Of a DNA stretch of 64,000 bases, positions 36,501 to 46,795 are shown piece by piece. Every line of letters begins with the position of its first letter. Position 1 is the first letter of the stretch. The DNA comes from Flaccisagitta enflata (Eukaryota; Chaetognatha; Sagittoidea; Aphragmophora). The stretch spans positions 23,746,001 to 23,810,000 of the forward strand of contig OZ231128.1 of the NCBI GenBank assembly GCA_965153355.1. Direction: 5' to 3'. The notes under the pieces are model-generated. The model saw nothing but the letters and a program-made list of their open reading frames with translations, made no database searches and was not told the DNA's origin. The translations under genes and the position numbers were made by a program.

Positions 36501-37548
36501 CGTGTGCGTGCGCGTGTGTTTGCTGAATTTTCATCGCACCCGATAGATAGGGGCCCAATCATGAAAATTCTTTCAAAGAAAGCCTACTCATTTGACAACA
36601 GTTTAGGTAAACCCCGCGTCAACAGGTGTCAAGAAACCATAAAATTTGATCTTTTATAAGTGGATTGCTATCATTGACAATATAGGGAAATACGAAATGA
36701 CATAAAATGAAAGAAAAATTTCAGTGTGTTATAGGCGGATTTCAGTTGCTGATCGGTCCTGTATAGTGGGGTGTAACGGTAATTGATTACTGTCTAAATC
36801 AATGTTCCCATGGCAAATTAGATTCAAGGTTGTAAGTAGTATTTCAGGACCACATCTGATTTATCTATATGATTTATCTATATGACAAAATATATAAAAT
36901 TACTAATTTCGTTTATCAAAATGAATTTATACCTGTTTATCAAAACGAATAAGGATACCCGATCAAAAAATTGGTCAAGGCAATTCCTTTACTTTAGGTC
37001 AACAGCTTTAAGCCAAATGTAGCTTTTCCCGAGTTGTGGTGAATTCTTAAAAGTGCTTTAGTCGGATGTGGATGTGAGTGACCCCCCTAAATATCGTCCT
37101 AATGGATCATTCTGGACATTAATCCCTCCTCAAACGTTGCTAATACAATCTACATGCGGGTTCACGAATGACAGAATGAAAAAGAGAGATAAAACTGAAT
37201 GAAACTTATTTTCTATCGCCTCTGTTGTAGAATACACTGGTTTCTCCGTCGCTTCTGGATGGGCGGAGAAAAAAAAACGGAAAAGTAAATTGAAAAAAAG
37301 TAAAGAAAAAAAGAAACCGAGTAGATTAAGAGAAAGAAAACAAAACAATATTTTTGTTTATTTGTGCAAAGCAAACGAAACAAAAAAAACAAACAAAACA
37401 ATAATTTTGTTTCTTTGTGTTTCAATCTGAATTGATCTCCATTTTCATTGCCTCAGATTGGAAACGCACGCCAGAGCGAATTCTTGTCTAAACTGACAGA
37501 GCATTTATCAAATCTATGAAGCAAAGTGGCAGCATTAATTTTTTTAAA
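36499..37548. other. AT-rich DNA, nothing recognised apart from a 66-bp repeat
   Basis: Contains the second copy of the 66-bp repeat (36934-36999) and A-rich blocks (37260-37400). No supported gene. Confidence 0.45.
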
Positions 37549-37550
37549 TA

Positions 37551-38020
37551 CAGTGGAATCCCACCTTTGTGGCACCTCTATATAGGAACAACACTGTCTA
37601 GTCCCAATTTTTTTCAGGCTTTTTCAATATCAAAAAACCTCTATTTAAGGAACCTCTATTTAAGGGATATTTGGATTGAAGAGACAAGTTTTTGAAAATA
37701 TCCCTTATATCAGGGGAAATTTTAGGTAAATTCAATGGATTTTGAAAAAGAAATTTGATTTCTGGATGATTCTTAAGGAAAAAATTTATTTGCAAATGAT
37801 GAAATATTTTTAGTGACATAAATATCTTGCCTTGAACTAGATTAATCATTGTTGATGAGCATACTTGAAGCAAGAGGATGTGGTCACACTATGAATTTGG
37901 TAATCCTAAGTGGCTAGCATAAAAATTCTTAATAAAACTATGAATTCAATTTGAGGGATTTTGTATTTAAGAATCACAAATAGTCAGTCCCTAAAAATCC
38001 CTTAAACCGAGGTCCCACAG
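37551..38020. mobile_element. mariner/pogo-like MITE with TA target duplication, 470 bp
   Basis: Left end CAGTGGAATCCCACCTTTG, and the right end reverse complement is CTGTGGGACCTCGGTTTAAG. TA lies at 37549-37550 and 38021-38022. Subterminal CCTCTATTTAAGG motifs occur twice near the left end and are echoed at the right. CAGTGGAACCTC-type ends are characteristic of Tc1/mariner/pogo elements. The interior has no transposase frame. Confidence 0.75.
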
Positions 38021-38607
38021 TAGATAAGTGATAATATATGAATTGCACACTGCTATGATGATATCTCTGGTGATGAGCCATAAAAGATCAGGTTTGAATA
38101 CAAGAAATCAACAAAATAGATGAGGGATTTTTGGGATAGTTTGAGATATTTTTTTACAAAGTGGGAATATTCTAGTTATTTTTTAAGATAGCTTTATGTG
38201 TTGCAAAATTCATCTGAAAAGCAATGTGCAATTTTTCACGTTATCATGCATACCATTTACAATCATGAAATATATTGTATTTCCTATTGTAGTGCCCAAA
38301 GCAGTTTTAAGATTGGATATGACATGTGTATTTTAAGCTTAGATAAAACCACATAGTACTATCTTGGAAATAGAAATCTTTACACTTGTTTTAACTAATA
38401 TCTCTGGTTGCATTAACTTGATCTTTAAAAAATTGGTGACATAAATGAAGCCCTTCAAATTTGCAAGCAGTCTACGCAAATTGCATCTCTTTAACTCAAT
38501 GCGTTCAAAAGGTATTTAACTTTGAATGAAATATTTCAATTCTGCTTTTGCTATTTCTTCACAATTTTCAAATGATACAGTGTGAACATTGTCAAATGCA
38601 AAAAAGT
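38021..38607. repeat. AT-rich dispersed repeat, partner at 46.0-46.4 kb
   Basis: The part at 38350-38530, including CTATCTTGGAAATAGAAATC and TTTGCAAGCAGTCTACGCAA, recurs in reverse complement at about 46040-46430. No gene. Confidence 0.55.
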
Positions 38608-39155
38608 ATTAAGCTTTTGCTCCTAGTTGCTTCATTTTCATGACCTGCAATAACTTTTCTCTTAAAGTACTATATTTGACGTTTTTTTGATCAAAATTTC
38701 ATGGGTCTAAGTTGGATACTTTGTCCACAACATTAAATTGAAGTAATAGAGGCATTTCTAGAAGAAGCTTTTTTCAGCTCAAAATCTTCTTCTTTAAACA
38801 GGAAAGTTTTTTTTTTATTTGCATTCATTTGAAGAAGACTTGAGCTATAAATGCAAGATTGGTATCAAATGGAAGATAATTTGACCCTCTTCCATTTAGG
38901 ACCGATGTAGCATCTGTGGCTTAAGTCATTTTAACATCAGAACAATTCCAAAAGAAATTGCCCAGATGAAAAAAGTCAGTAATCAAGCTCAAGCTGTAAA
39001 TATTCATTTTACTTCAAACTGATGTTATGAACAAACTATTCAAGTCAGACCCATGAAATTTTAACACAAAAAAAGTCAAGCATAGTACTATGAGAGAAAA
39101 ATAATTCCAGGTCATGAAGATGAAGCATTAAGCAGTAAAAGCTTAAGGTTCGTAG
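38608..39155. repeat. inverted repeat, ~100-bp arms
   Basis: Left arm (about 38608-38712) contains TTCATTTTCATGACCTG and AAATTTCATGGGTCTAA. The right arm (about 39050-39150) has their complements GACCCATGAAATTTTAACAC and CAGGTCATGAAGATGAA. Probably a non-autonomous DNA element; ends and target duplication are not clear. Confidence 0.55.
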
Positions 39156-39349
39156 GGAAGACAGAGAAAAAAATCAAGAAATCAAAACCGCCAGACCAGT
39201 TGTTCCTTATGGTTTTGGGAACCTACATGCAAAATTTCAACCCTCTAGCTCAATTATAACTATATATTTCATCGCCCCAAACATAAGAGATATTCGGGCT
39301 GAAAGAAAAAAAATGAAAAAGACGCAGGTCAAATGAAATCAAAAATAAG

Positions 39350-39422
39350 TGCAGACAAGATTCGAACTCGTGACATTCAAACTTGGAGTCAAATGTCTTA
39401 CCACCATGCTAGCGGAGCAACT
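39350..39422 (-). repeat. tRNA-like sequence (tRNA pseudogene or SINE head)
   Basis: Minus strand: A-box-like TAGCATGGTGGTAAGAC, an anticodon-arm-like TGACTCCAAG segment (CCA in the anticodon position, tRNA-Trp-like) and B box CGAGTTCGAATCTTG with a pairing T stem. The acceptor halves (GCTCCGC and CTGCACT) do not pair, so it is not a functional tRNA. No simple-repeat tail could be recognised. Confidence 0.55.
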
Positions 39423-39688
39423 GATATAAAAGCCAGTCAGTAAGTCTTATATCTCAAGTAAAAGTAATGTTCTTTCAAAACTGCTGAGTGGAAGACAATT
39501 CATTTTCACAGACAATGACAAAGCAACAGACGAAATAGTGGCACGCTAACCTCGTTCACACCCACACTGAACATACAACCTGTGAATAAACACAAATAGA
39601 TTCTTCGTAAAATAAACAATGAACAATATTGGTATGTAGGTTGCTTTTTTGCCCGACTGATGATTGTCGAATCTTTTTACTTACATAA
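39423..39688. other. unannotated DNA
   Basis: Nothing recognised. Confidence 0.35.
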
Positions 39689-39915
39689 AAACAAGGCCAG
39701 ATACATGGCTACCCTAGTCGCGTGTGGGTGGGCAGGGGCAGTGATAGGTCACCAGATCATTTGGGCAGGAGCAGAGAGGTCAAAACGCTCAAAAACGCCA
39801 AAAAAGTAAATAAGGGACCGACCAACCAACCGACCGACCTATCAACCAACCGACCAACCGACCGACGGACGGATGGACATAGCAGGGTGAAGAGACGCGT
39901 GGCGCACAACTAAAA
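39689..39915 (-). mobile_element. hairpin-headed repeat, AGTCGCGTGC body with degraded head
   Basis: Minus strand: tail CATGTATCTGGCCTTGTTTT, distal CACACGCGACT and body CTGCTCCTGCCCAAATG are close to the 11978 copy. The GGTC/GGTT tract is long (about 80 bp). The head AGTTGTGCGCCACGCGTCT no longer pairs well. Confidence 0.75.
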
Positions 39916-40235
39916 ATGTTGTTTCTAATTTTTTTTCATATTTCCCGCCTTTCCTTTCTTTCTAGTCGCTGTCCGTAGGAAGGATGGAACGTAACGCAAA
40001 ATTTGAAATGAATGATTTCTCAGTATAACTGTCCCTGCCCAGCCACGTTATAGCCCCCTTATAGCCATGGCAGTGCCCTTACTGCCCCTGCCCACCCGCC
40101 AGTGACCACGATTGGGCGTGTATCTGGCCTTGTTCTGTTTATATGCGCCAAAGCACGTCTAAAGGACTGAGAGTTGGTCTAGTGACAAATTTGCATGATG
40201 ATCTTCACAGCCTACCTTTGGACCTACATCTTTTT
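39916..40235. other. unannotated DNA with a tail-like fragment
   Basis: CCACCCGCCAGTGACCACGA and GTGTATCTGGCCTTGTT (40080-40135) look like the distal end of a hairpin-headed repeat. The head is not recognised, except possibly TAGTCGCTGTCCG near 39963. Confidence 0.45.
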
Positions 40236-40393
40236 TTTTAGTCGCGGACTAGCGACTCTATAAGAGGCTTTGTCCGTCCGTCCGTCCGTCGGTTGGACGG
40301 TCCGTGGTGATCGAGTTGGAGAGTGTGAAAACACGTATTTCCGCCCCTGTCCGTCCGTCCGCGACTGGTATTGGCCGTGTATCCGGCCTTGTT
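40236..40393 (+). mobile_element. hairpin-headed repeat, AGTCGCGGAC subfamily
   Basis: Head AGTCGCGGACTAGCGACT, then CTATAAGAGGCTTTGTCC and a CCGT tract. The body has GAGAGTGTGAAAACACGTAT. Distal GTCCGCGACT is the perfect 10-base complement of AGTCGCGGAC. Tail GTGTATCCGGCCTTGTTA. Confidence 0.85.
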
Positions 40394-40424
40394 ATTTTAT
40401 TTCTTCACTTTTTTTTATCATTTT

Positions 40425-40545
40425 TGTCCCGACTGTAAGAGGCTTTTTCTGTTCATCCACCCATTCATTGGTCCATAACACTCAAGTTGAAGAGTGAAAA
40501 CACACATTTCTAACCCTGCCCACCTGTCCACGATGAACTTCATGT
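40425..40545 (+). repeat. hairpin-headed repeat, headless copy
   Basis: Begins CCCGACTGTAAGAGGCTTTT, followed by CATCCACCC/CATTGG units, AGTGAAAACACACATTTC and CCCTGCCCACCTGTCCACGA. The head and the typical tail are lost. Confidence 0.6.
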
Positions 40546-40550
40546 TATTT

Positions 40551-40716
40551 GTTTTTAGTTGCGGACACGCAACTCTGTGAGAGGCTTTGTCTGTCCATCC
40601 ATCTGTCCGTCCGTTGGTCCGTCGGAGGTTCTTTTTGTGTATGTTTGAGTGTGTGGGGGTTGGATGGCCCTGCCCACCCGTCCACAACGGTATTGTGACC
40701 CCGCGTCACTTGTTTA
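40551..40716 (+). mobile_element. hairpin-headed repeat, AGTTGCGGAC subfamily
   Basis: Head AGTTGCGGACACGCAACT, CTGTGAGAGGCTTTGTCTG and a TCCATCC/TCCGTTGG tract. The body has GTGTGTGGGGGTTGGATG and CCCTGCCCACCC. Distal GTCCACAAC is one base from the arm complement. End GTGACCCCGCGTCACTTGTT. Confidence 0.8.
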
Positions 40717-40721
40717 CTTTC

Positions 40722-40895
40722 AGACATAGGCTTTGTCTTTATGTCCGTTGTTCCGTCCATTGATCTGTAAGCACAAATCAAGAAGTGGGAAATGAGAGTT
40801 TTAGATGTGTATGTGGGGGGGGGGGGGCAATGGGTATGAGGTGCTGATGGGGGTTGGACAACCCCCCAACTGTCAGCAACGATACCCACTGTTGT
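40722..40895 (+). repeat. hairpin-headed repeat, degraded AGTTGCGGAC-type copy
   Basis: ATAGGCTTTGTCTTTATG, a short CCGT tract, AGTGGGAAATGAGAGTTTTA, a long G-run (40817-40829), GGTTGGACAACCCCCC and TGTCAGCAACGATACC. The head is missing. Confidence 0.55.
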
Positions 40896-40927
40896 CAATT
40901 TATTCTGTGTACACTGTTGTACCAATT

Positions 40928-41378
40928 TGCCCTGCTGGGAGTGATCCAGTGAAGAAGTGGAGTGAGAGCAGGGCAGCAGCCCCAAAAGGCCAATGTCCTG
41001 TAGAGACATCCGTCCTTCCGTCTGTCCTGAGGGGGCTCTAGATGGCTGATTTAGGCCACTGAAAGTATATTTGAGGGCTGGAGGGTATAATTAAGGTTTG
41101 GAGGGCTGGTTTCATGCTTGGAGGGCTGATTGAAGGTCTGGAGGGCAGATTTGAGGTCTGGAGGGCAGATTTGAGGCATGGGGGGCTGATTTGAAGCCAA
41201 GAGGGCTGATTTGAGGCCTCGAGGGCTAAATTGAGGCTTGGGAGGGCTAATTTGAGGCCTTGATGGTCAATGGGGGGGGGGGGACGGACGGACGGAAGAT
41301 CGGACGGACGGACGTCTCGAAATTCCCCCCCCCCTGTGTTCTACAGGACATCGGCCCTTTGGGGCCGCTGCCCAAAAA
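40928..41378. mobile_element. foldback family, divergent subtype, two-sided
   Basis: Left: GCCCTGCTGGGAGTGATCCA, GAGCAGGGCAGCAGCCCCAA and ATGTCCTGTAGAGACATCCG. A GGAGGGCTGATTTGAGG minisatellite follows (about 9 units, 41040-41270). Then a G-run, GGACGGACGG, and the mirrored TGTGTTCTACAGGACATCGG and TTTGGGGCCGCTGCCC. The right end abuts a minus-strand hairpin-headed fragment (AAAACGCTGAAAAAGTAG, CGACC tract, AGCGGGGTGTA; 41379-41450). Confidence 0.7.
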
Positions 41379-41456
41379 GCTCAAAAACGCTGAAAAAGTA
41401 GAAAGGGGACCGACCGACCGACCGACCGACATAGCGGGGTGTAAAAAAGTTTTTCG

Positions 41457-41638
41457 ATTATTAGTTGCGGACACGCAACTCTATAAAGAGGCTTTGTCCA
41501 TCCGTCCGTTGGTCCGTCTATTGGTACGTCGGTAATGATTGAGTCGAAAAGTGGAAAAACAAGCGTTTTGGATACTTTTTGTGTGTTGGGGGTGTGGATG
41601 AGGGTTGAACGCCGCTGCCCACCCCAAGTCATTTGTTT
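41457..41638 (+). mobile_element. hairpin-headed repeat, AGTTGCGGAC subfamily
   Basis: Head AGTTGCGGACACGCAACT, CTATAAAGAGGCTTTGTCC, a CCGT/TGGT tract and the body TTGTGTGTTGGGGGTGTGGA. The distal partner is not recognisable, and CACCCCAAGTCATTTGTTT ends it. Confidence 0.75.
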
Positions 41639-42226
41639 CCCAATGAATGATCTCGCTTTAAATGGACGATTACGATGATGGGAAAGATCACGACAATGAC
41701 AAAGATCATAACCACGACGACGAAAACAATGATCGCGATGATCGGGGAAAAAAGTCAAAGTCAGTCTTCGACTTTTTGACATATTCCAAAGAAACATGGT
41801 TTTCATTTTTTTTATGCAGAAGTTTAGAAACTTGATTGAATAAATGGTCACTCAAATGAAATTGATAGGGTAATTAAATTTGATAATTCTCTTTCATTTG
41901 GCGCCAAGCAGAATGCTCTACTGCAAGTTTTTTTTTAACAAAAAATTCTAATTGAATTTTTTAAAATTTTTTTGTATTTTTTGTAGGATCAATAAAAAAG
42001 TGTATTGATGTTTGTTTGAGCATGCAAATACAAAGAAACATGTTTATGACAGTGAATTATTGATAGTAGGATTTGGTGTTTTAAACCACTTTTGGCAATA
42101 AAAGTTTAACAAGTAAAGAACTACAAATACTATTCTTAGGCAAATTGTCTCTTGGGAAAACTTGATGTGTACATCTTTGTCACAAGCTGACCTCACAAAT
42201 ACCTTTAAATATGCAAATTGCATGAA

Positions 42227-42419
42227 AACAAGGCCTGATACACAGCCATCAGTTGCGCACAGGTGGGCAGGGGCGGAAATGCGTGTTTTCCCACTTTTCA
42301 ATTCAAGCATAACAACTCGAGCGTGACGGACCGACAGATGGATGGACGGACGGACAGACGGACGAACAGACGGACAGAAGGACAAAGCATTTCATAGTTG
42401 CGTGTCCGCAGCTTAAAAA
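42227..42419 (-). mobile_element. hairpin-headed repeat, AGTTGCGGAC subfamily
   Basis: Minus strand: head AGCTGCGGACACGCAACT, ATGAAATGCTTTGTCC, a CCGT tract, GAAAAGTGGGAAAACACGCA and CCCTGCCCACC. Distal GTGCGCAACT is changed at the two arm-specific positions. Tail GTGTATCAGGCCTTGTTTT. Confidence 0.78.
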
Positions 42420-42765
42420 GGCGAGAAAATCAAGGTTTTTATTAAATTTTGCTTTCATTTTGTTTTTTTTCCTGCAGCAAAATTTTGCATTTTTAAAAAC
42501 ATATTTCTCTCTGTAATTAAATTTGGAAGAGAACTATGTTTTCCTTTTTTTCATTTTCCATACAATCTTAGAATTTCGACCATCCTCTGTCAGTGATCAA
42601 AAATGAAATTTTCAGAAATTTGCAGTAACTTTTCTTTATCAAATTTAGCCATATTAAGTTGATTTTTGAATTAGAATCATAGAATGTGAAATATACAAAA
42701 TGATACTAAGATCTATCTTTTTCATTGATTTTTTGGGTATAATTATTCAGTTTATCTTAGTTCCA

Positions 42766-42927
42766 TTTTTAGTCGCGTACAGGCGACTACACCTTGGTCT
42801 GTCGTTCGGTTGGTCGGTCGGTTGGTTGGTTGGTTGGTTGGTCACAATTTTGAATTCCGAGCGATTTTTGCATTACTGCTTTTTCCCAACCGTCTGCGAC
42901 TGGATTGCCGTGTATCCGGCCTTGTTT
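42766..42927 (+). mobile_element. hairpin-headed repeat, AGTCGCG-type with GAGCGATTTTTGCATTAC body
   Basis: Head AGTCGCGTACAGGCGACT, ACACCTTGGTCTGTCG and a GGTT/GGTC tract. The body is like the minus-strand copies at 26396 and 58671. Distal GTCTGCGACT is followed by tail GTGTATCCGGCCTTGTTT. Confidence 0.8.
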
Positions 42928-43418
42928 ATTTTGACCTCAGTTGAAACAAAGAATGTTGGCTTCGGAGGCTTGTCGTTTTACAAGCATCTTGAGGGTGTTT
43001 TTGAGTATTCTGGCTCATTTAGCTCAGTCTTTTTTTCGGGGGGATGAATAGATAAATGTTTTAACATGTGTCTGAGCATGCAAATATAAGAAAGCATGTC
43101 AGTGAGTACAGCTGATTGTCTGGGTGAGTGATTTTGAGTATTTTAGCTCATCCAGTTCATTTGGCTCAGTCCTATTTTTCTCTGAATTCCAGTGCATTCA
43201 ATACATACAATTGCTCTTGAATTACTCTGACAAATAGAAAAAACTTGCAGTGACAAAAATGAAAGATAGATGAAATGTGACCAATGCTTACGACTTTTTT
43301 TCTTACGGCGACAGTCGCCATTACTAGTAACAGCGTTTATGACAACTATAAATATAATGATGACGAGGTTGATGATGCTGTTGGATGTGAAGAGCACAAC
43401 GACGACGATGATAATGAA

Positions 43419-43420
<2 letters not shown>

Positions 43421-43512
<92 letters not shown>
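43421..43512. repeat. (GA)n microsatellite
   Basis: About 90 bp of GA. Confidence 0.95.
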
Positions 43513-43516
<4 letters not shown>

Positions 43517-43612
43517 GACCTGTTGTCACTCAGATTCCGCAATTTGTCAGACTTGATCAAAGAGCGTTTTTGCGAAGGTTCAAAACTTCATTTCATTCTT
43601 CTTTTTTCCACC

Positions 43613-44057
<445 letters not shown>

Positions 44058-44099
44058 TGCACCCAGCACCCGCAACAATTAGTCCGTCTGTATGATGCT

Positions 44100-44199
44100 C
44101 CTTTCGTTCTTTCATTTTTTTCTTTCTTTCTCTCTTTCTTTTGTTTCTCCTTTCGTTCTTTCATTTTTTTTTCTTTCTTTTTCTCTTTTGTTTTTCTTT

Positions 44200-44267
<68 letters not shown>

Positions 44268-44327
44268 TTGTTCTTTTGTTCTTTCGTTCGGTCTTTCGTT
44301 CGGTCTTTCATTCGGTCTTTCGTTCGG

Positions 44328-44363
<36 letters not shown>

Positions 44364-44398
44364 ACTTTCTTTTTTTCTGTCTTTCTTTCTTTCTCTCT
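44100..44398. repeat. (TTTC)n region with TTCGGTCTTTCG units
   Basis: TTTC arrays at 44190-44270 and 44325-44398 enclose four units of TTCGTTCGGTCT. The poly-Phe/Ser frames are artefacts. Confidence 0.9.
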
Positions 44399-44605
44399 TT
44401 TTAGTCGCGTGCTACGCGACTCTACAACCCGCTATGTTGGTTGGTCGGTCAGTTGGTTGGTCGCCCTTATCTTTTTCGGCGATTTGAACGTCTTTAAGCG
44501 ACATTCACGTTACTGCTCCTGCCTAATTGCTTGAGTTAGCCTTTTTTATCACTGCCCCTGCCCACCCCCACGCAACTTTGGTAGCCATGTATCCGGCCTT
44601 GTTTT
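44399..44605 (+). mobile_element. hairpin-headed repeat, AGTCGCGTGC subfamily, inside TTTC tract
   Basis: Intact head AGTCGCGTGCTACGCGACT, CTACAACCCGCTATGTTGG and a GGTC/GGTT tract. Body CTGCTCCTGCCTAATTG and CCCCTGCCCACCCC. Distal CACGCAACT is degraded (one CG-to-CA change). Tail CATGTATCCGGCCTTGTTTT. It lies between two TTTC-rich tracts. Confidence 0.83.
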
Positions 44606-44636
44606 TCTTTTAATCTTTCTTTCTTCATCTCTTTTG

Positions 44637-44891
44637 TTAGTCGCTGGCTAAGTGACAACTCCATAAGAGGCTATGTTCTTTGTTTCTTTTTTCTGTCTTT
44701 CTTTCTGTCTTTCTTTCTGTCTTTCTTTCTGTCTTTCTTTCTGTCTTTCTTTCTGTCTTTCTTTCTGTCTTTCTTTCTGTCTTTCTTTCTGTCTTTCTTT
44801 CTGTCTTTCTTTCGTCTTTCTTTCGTCTTTCTTTCGTCTTTCTTTTGTCTTTATTTTGTCTTTTTTCTGTCTTTTTTCCTTCTTTTTTCTG

Positions 44892-44939
<48 letters not shown>

Positions 44940-44945
44940 TCATTC
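44637..44945. repeat. solo repeat head followed by (TGTCTTTCTTTC)n
   Basis: TTAGTCGCTGGCTAAGTGAC, then AACTCCATAAGAGGCTATG, form a hairpin-headed start. Where the CCGT tract would be there is instead a 12-bp TGTCTTTCTTTC array (44690-44815), then degenerate TTTGTC and TTTC repeats. No tail is found. Confidence 0.7.
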
Positions 44946-45118
44946 TTTCTTGCTATTTTCTGTCTTTCCCGCGCTAGGTTGACCTGACTTTACGTTTACA
45001 GCAAATCCCTTTCTCAACGATTTGGTACTGCTCCATCTGTTGTACCTTATGACTCATACGAGAAGAGAAAATTTCACATACATCACATTTTAAACAGAGA
45101 TTCCCTCATCCAATCTGT

Positions 45119-45520
<402 letters not shown>

Positions 45521-46039
45521 TTTGTGGTCATCATTGTCGACATTGACATCGTTTTTTGTCATTTTTTGTTCCATAACGATCAAAAAATCAAAATGGAAGA
45601 AAAAGAATGAAAAGAATGAAAAAAAAAGTAACTCAGTCGGAATTCAAGCCAGTTCGGTAGTAACAGATTTCTTTCCTCAATCGTAAGCCCAAAATCGAAA
45701 ATTAACGTAGACGCCGATTTGACTAGAACAAGATAGCAACTTACGGACGACTAACTTTTGCTCTCAACGGAGTGAGGCAAACCTTGGGGCAAAAATTCTC
45801 CCACTTCCTGATATCATAGCAACCGGAAATTATGTGTGTGGACGTTTCAGAGTGTTACGAACGAAATGGTCTGGTTTGTTTCGAACAAAATTTTTTGACC
45901 CCCGGTGACGATGGCGGGGGGCTAGACACGACTAACTGGGGGGGAACAACCTATGAACACACGTATAGCTCTCTGGAAGAAGATTGCGTTCATTTTCTCC
46001 CGAACCTTAATACTTTTTTGCATTTGAGAATGTTCACCC
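45521..46039. other. unannotated DNA
   Basis: A 76-codon frame (45832-46062) includes a Gly/Asp-rich stretch but has no recognised domain, and its end overlaps a dispersed repeat. I do not call a gene. Confidence 0.35.
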
Positions 46040-46430
46040 TGTATCATTTCACTTATTATTGAATTACTTCTAAACGCATTGAGATAGACAGTTGCAATTT
46101 GCGTAGACTGCTTGCAAATTTGAAGGGCTTTATTTATGTCACCAATTTTTCTATGAATTGTTGAGTCTTTTTGGAGCTTTAAGTCTAAATGTAGTAAAGA
46201 AAAAGGATCAAGAAAATGACAAGAATGGTCTAGATGGTCATTACCCTAGAATACCTCAAAAAGCTCTACAAAATCCTTCCGTGACAAATGGCGGGTGTGG
46301 TTCAGTCAAAAGGGCCTCACAACAAATATTGATGATTTTCTGATCAGTTTTGTATCCATTTTCACATCAATAAATGAACTAATTTTCAATGAGTAAAGAT
46401 TTCTATTTCCAAGATAGTATATAGAATTCT
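46040..46430 (-). repeat. inverted copy of the repeat at 38.35-38.53 kb
   Basis: TTGCGTAGACTGCTTGCAAA, GGGCTTTATTTATGTCACCA and GATTTCTATTTCCAAGATAG are reverse complements of blocks at 38350-38530. An insertion of about 200 bp separates the blocks here. Confidence 0.55.
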
Positions 46431-46707
46431 GTTATAATCCAAATTGTAAAAAACTGTGATATCAATACTTCTTTTTTTTTAAATCATGATTTTCGAATTT
46501 TCTTCGGTTCTGCTTCATTGAAAAAAAGAGGCATTAATCAAGGGGGGGATAAATAATCACAAGGAACATGGTAAACTCATTCGCTCTGACGTGACTGCAC
46601 CCTTCAGACATCCCATGATGACAGCGGATTCAAAAGAATAATAATTGCTGAAAAAAAAACAGAAACAGAAAGCCGAAAAAAGAAAAAAACAGCAACCAAA
46701 AACAAAA

Positions 46708-46710
46708 AGA

Positions 46711-46749
<39 letters not shown>
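46708..46749. repeat. poly-A run in A-rich leader
   Basis: About 42 As inside an A-rich stretch (46648-46787) just before the XKR-like start codon. It may be part of a 5' untranslated region. Confidence 0.8.
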
Positions 46750-46750
<1 letters not shown>

Positions 46751-46795
46751 AAACAAACAAAAACAAACAAAAAACAAGAAAAAAAGTGAAACATC

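Larger units (their letters stand above)
41741..43329 (+). mobile_element. AAAGTCGAAG-hairpin family repeat, probably one copy split in two
   Basis: The 5' part (41741-42049) has ATCGGGG, the AAAAAGTCAAAG/CTTCGACTTTTT hairpin (one stem mismatch) and the GCGCCAAGCAGAATGCTC block. It stops after CATGTTTATGA. The 3' part (about 42990-43329) starts inside a later module (GAGTATTCTGGCTCATTTAG) and ends GGCGACAGTCGCCATTACTA. The two parts are complementary in coverage. The 0.94 kb between them holds two hairpin-headed repeats and AT-rich DNA. One interrupted copy is my preferred reading; two truncated copies remain possible. Confidence 0.6.

Noticed and set aside
45832-46062. 76-codon frame with Gly/Asp-rich segment
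   Set aside because: No recognised family, and its 3' end lies in a dispersed repeat.
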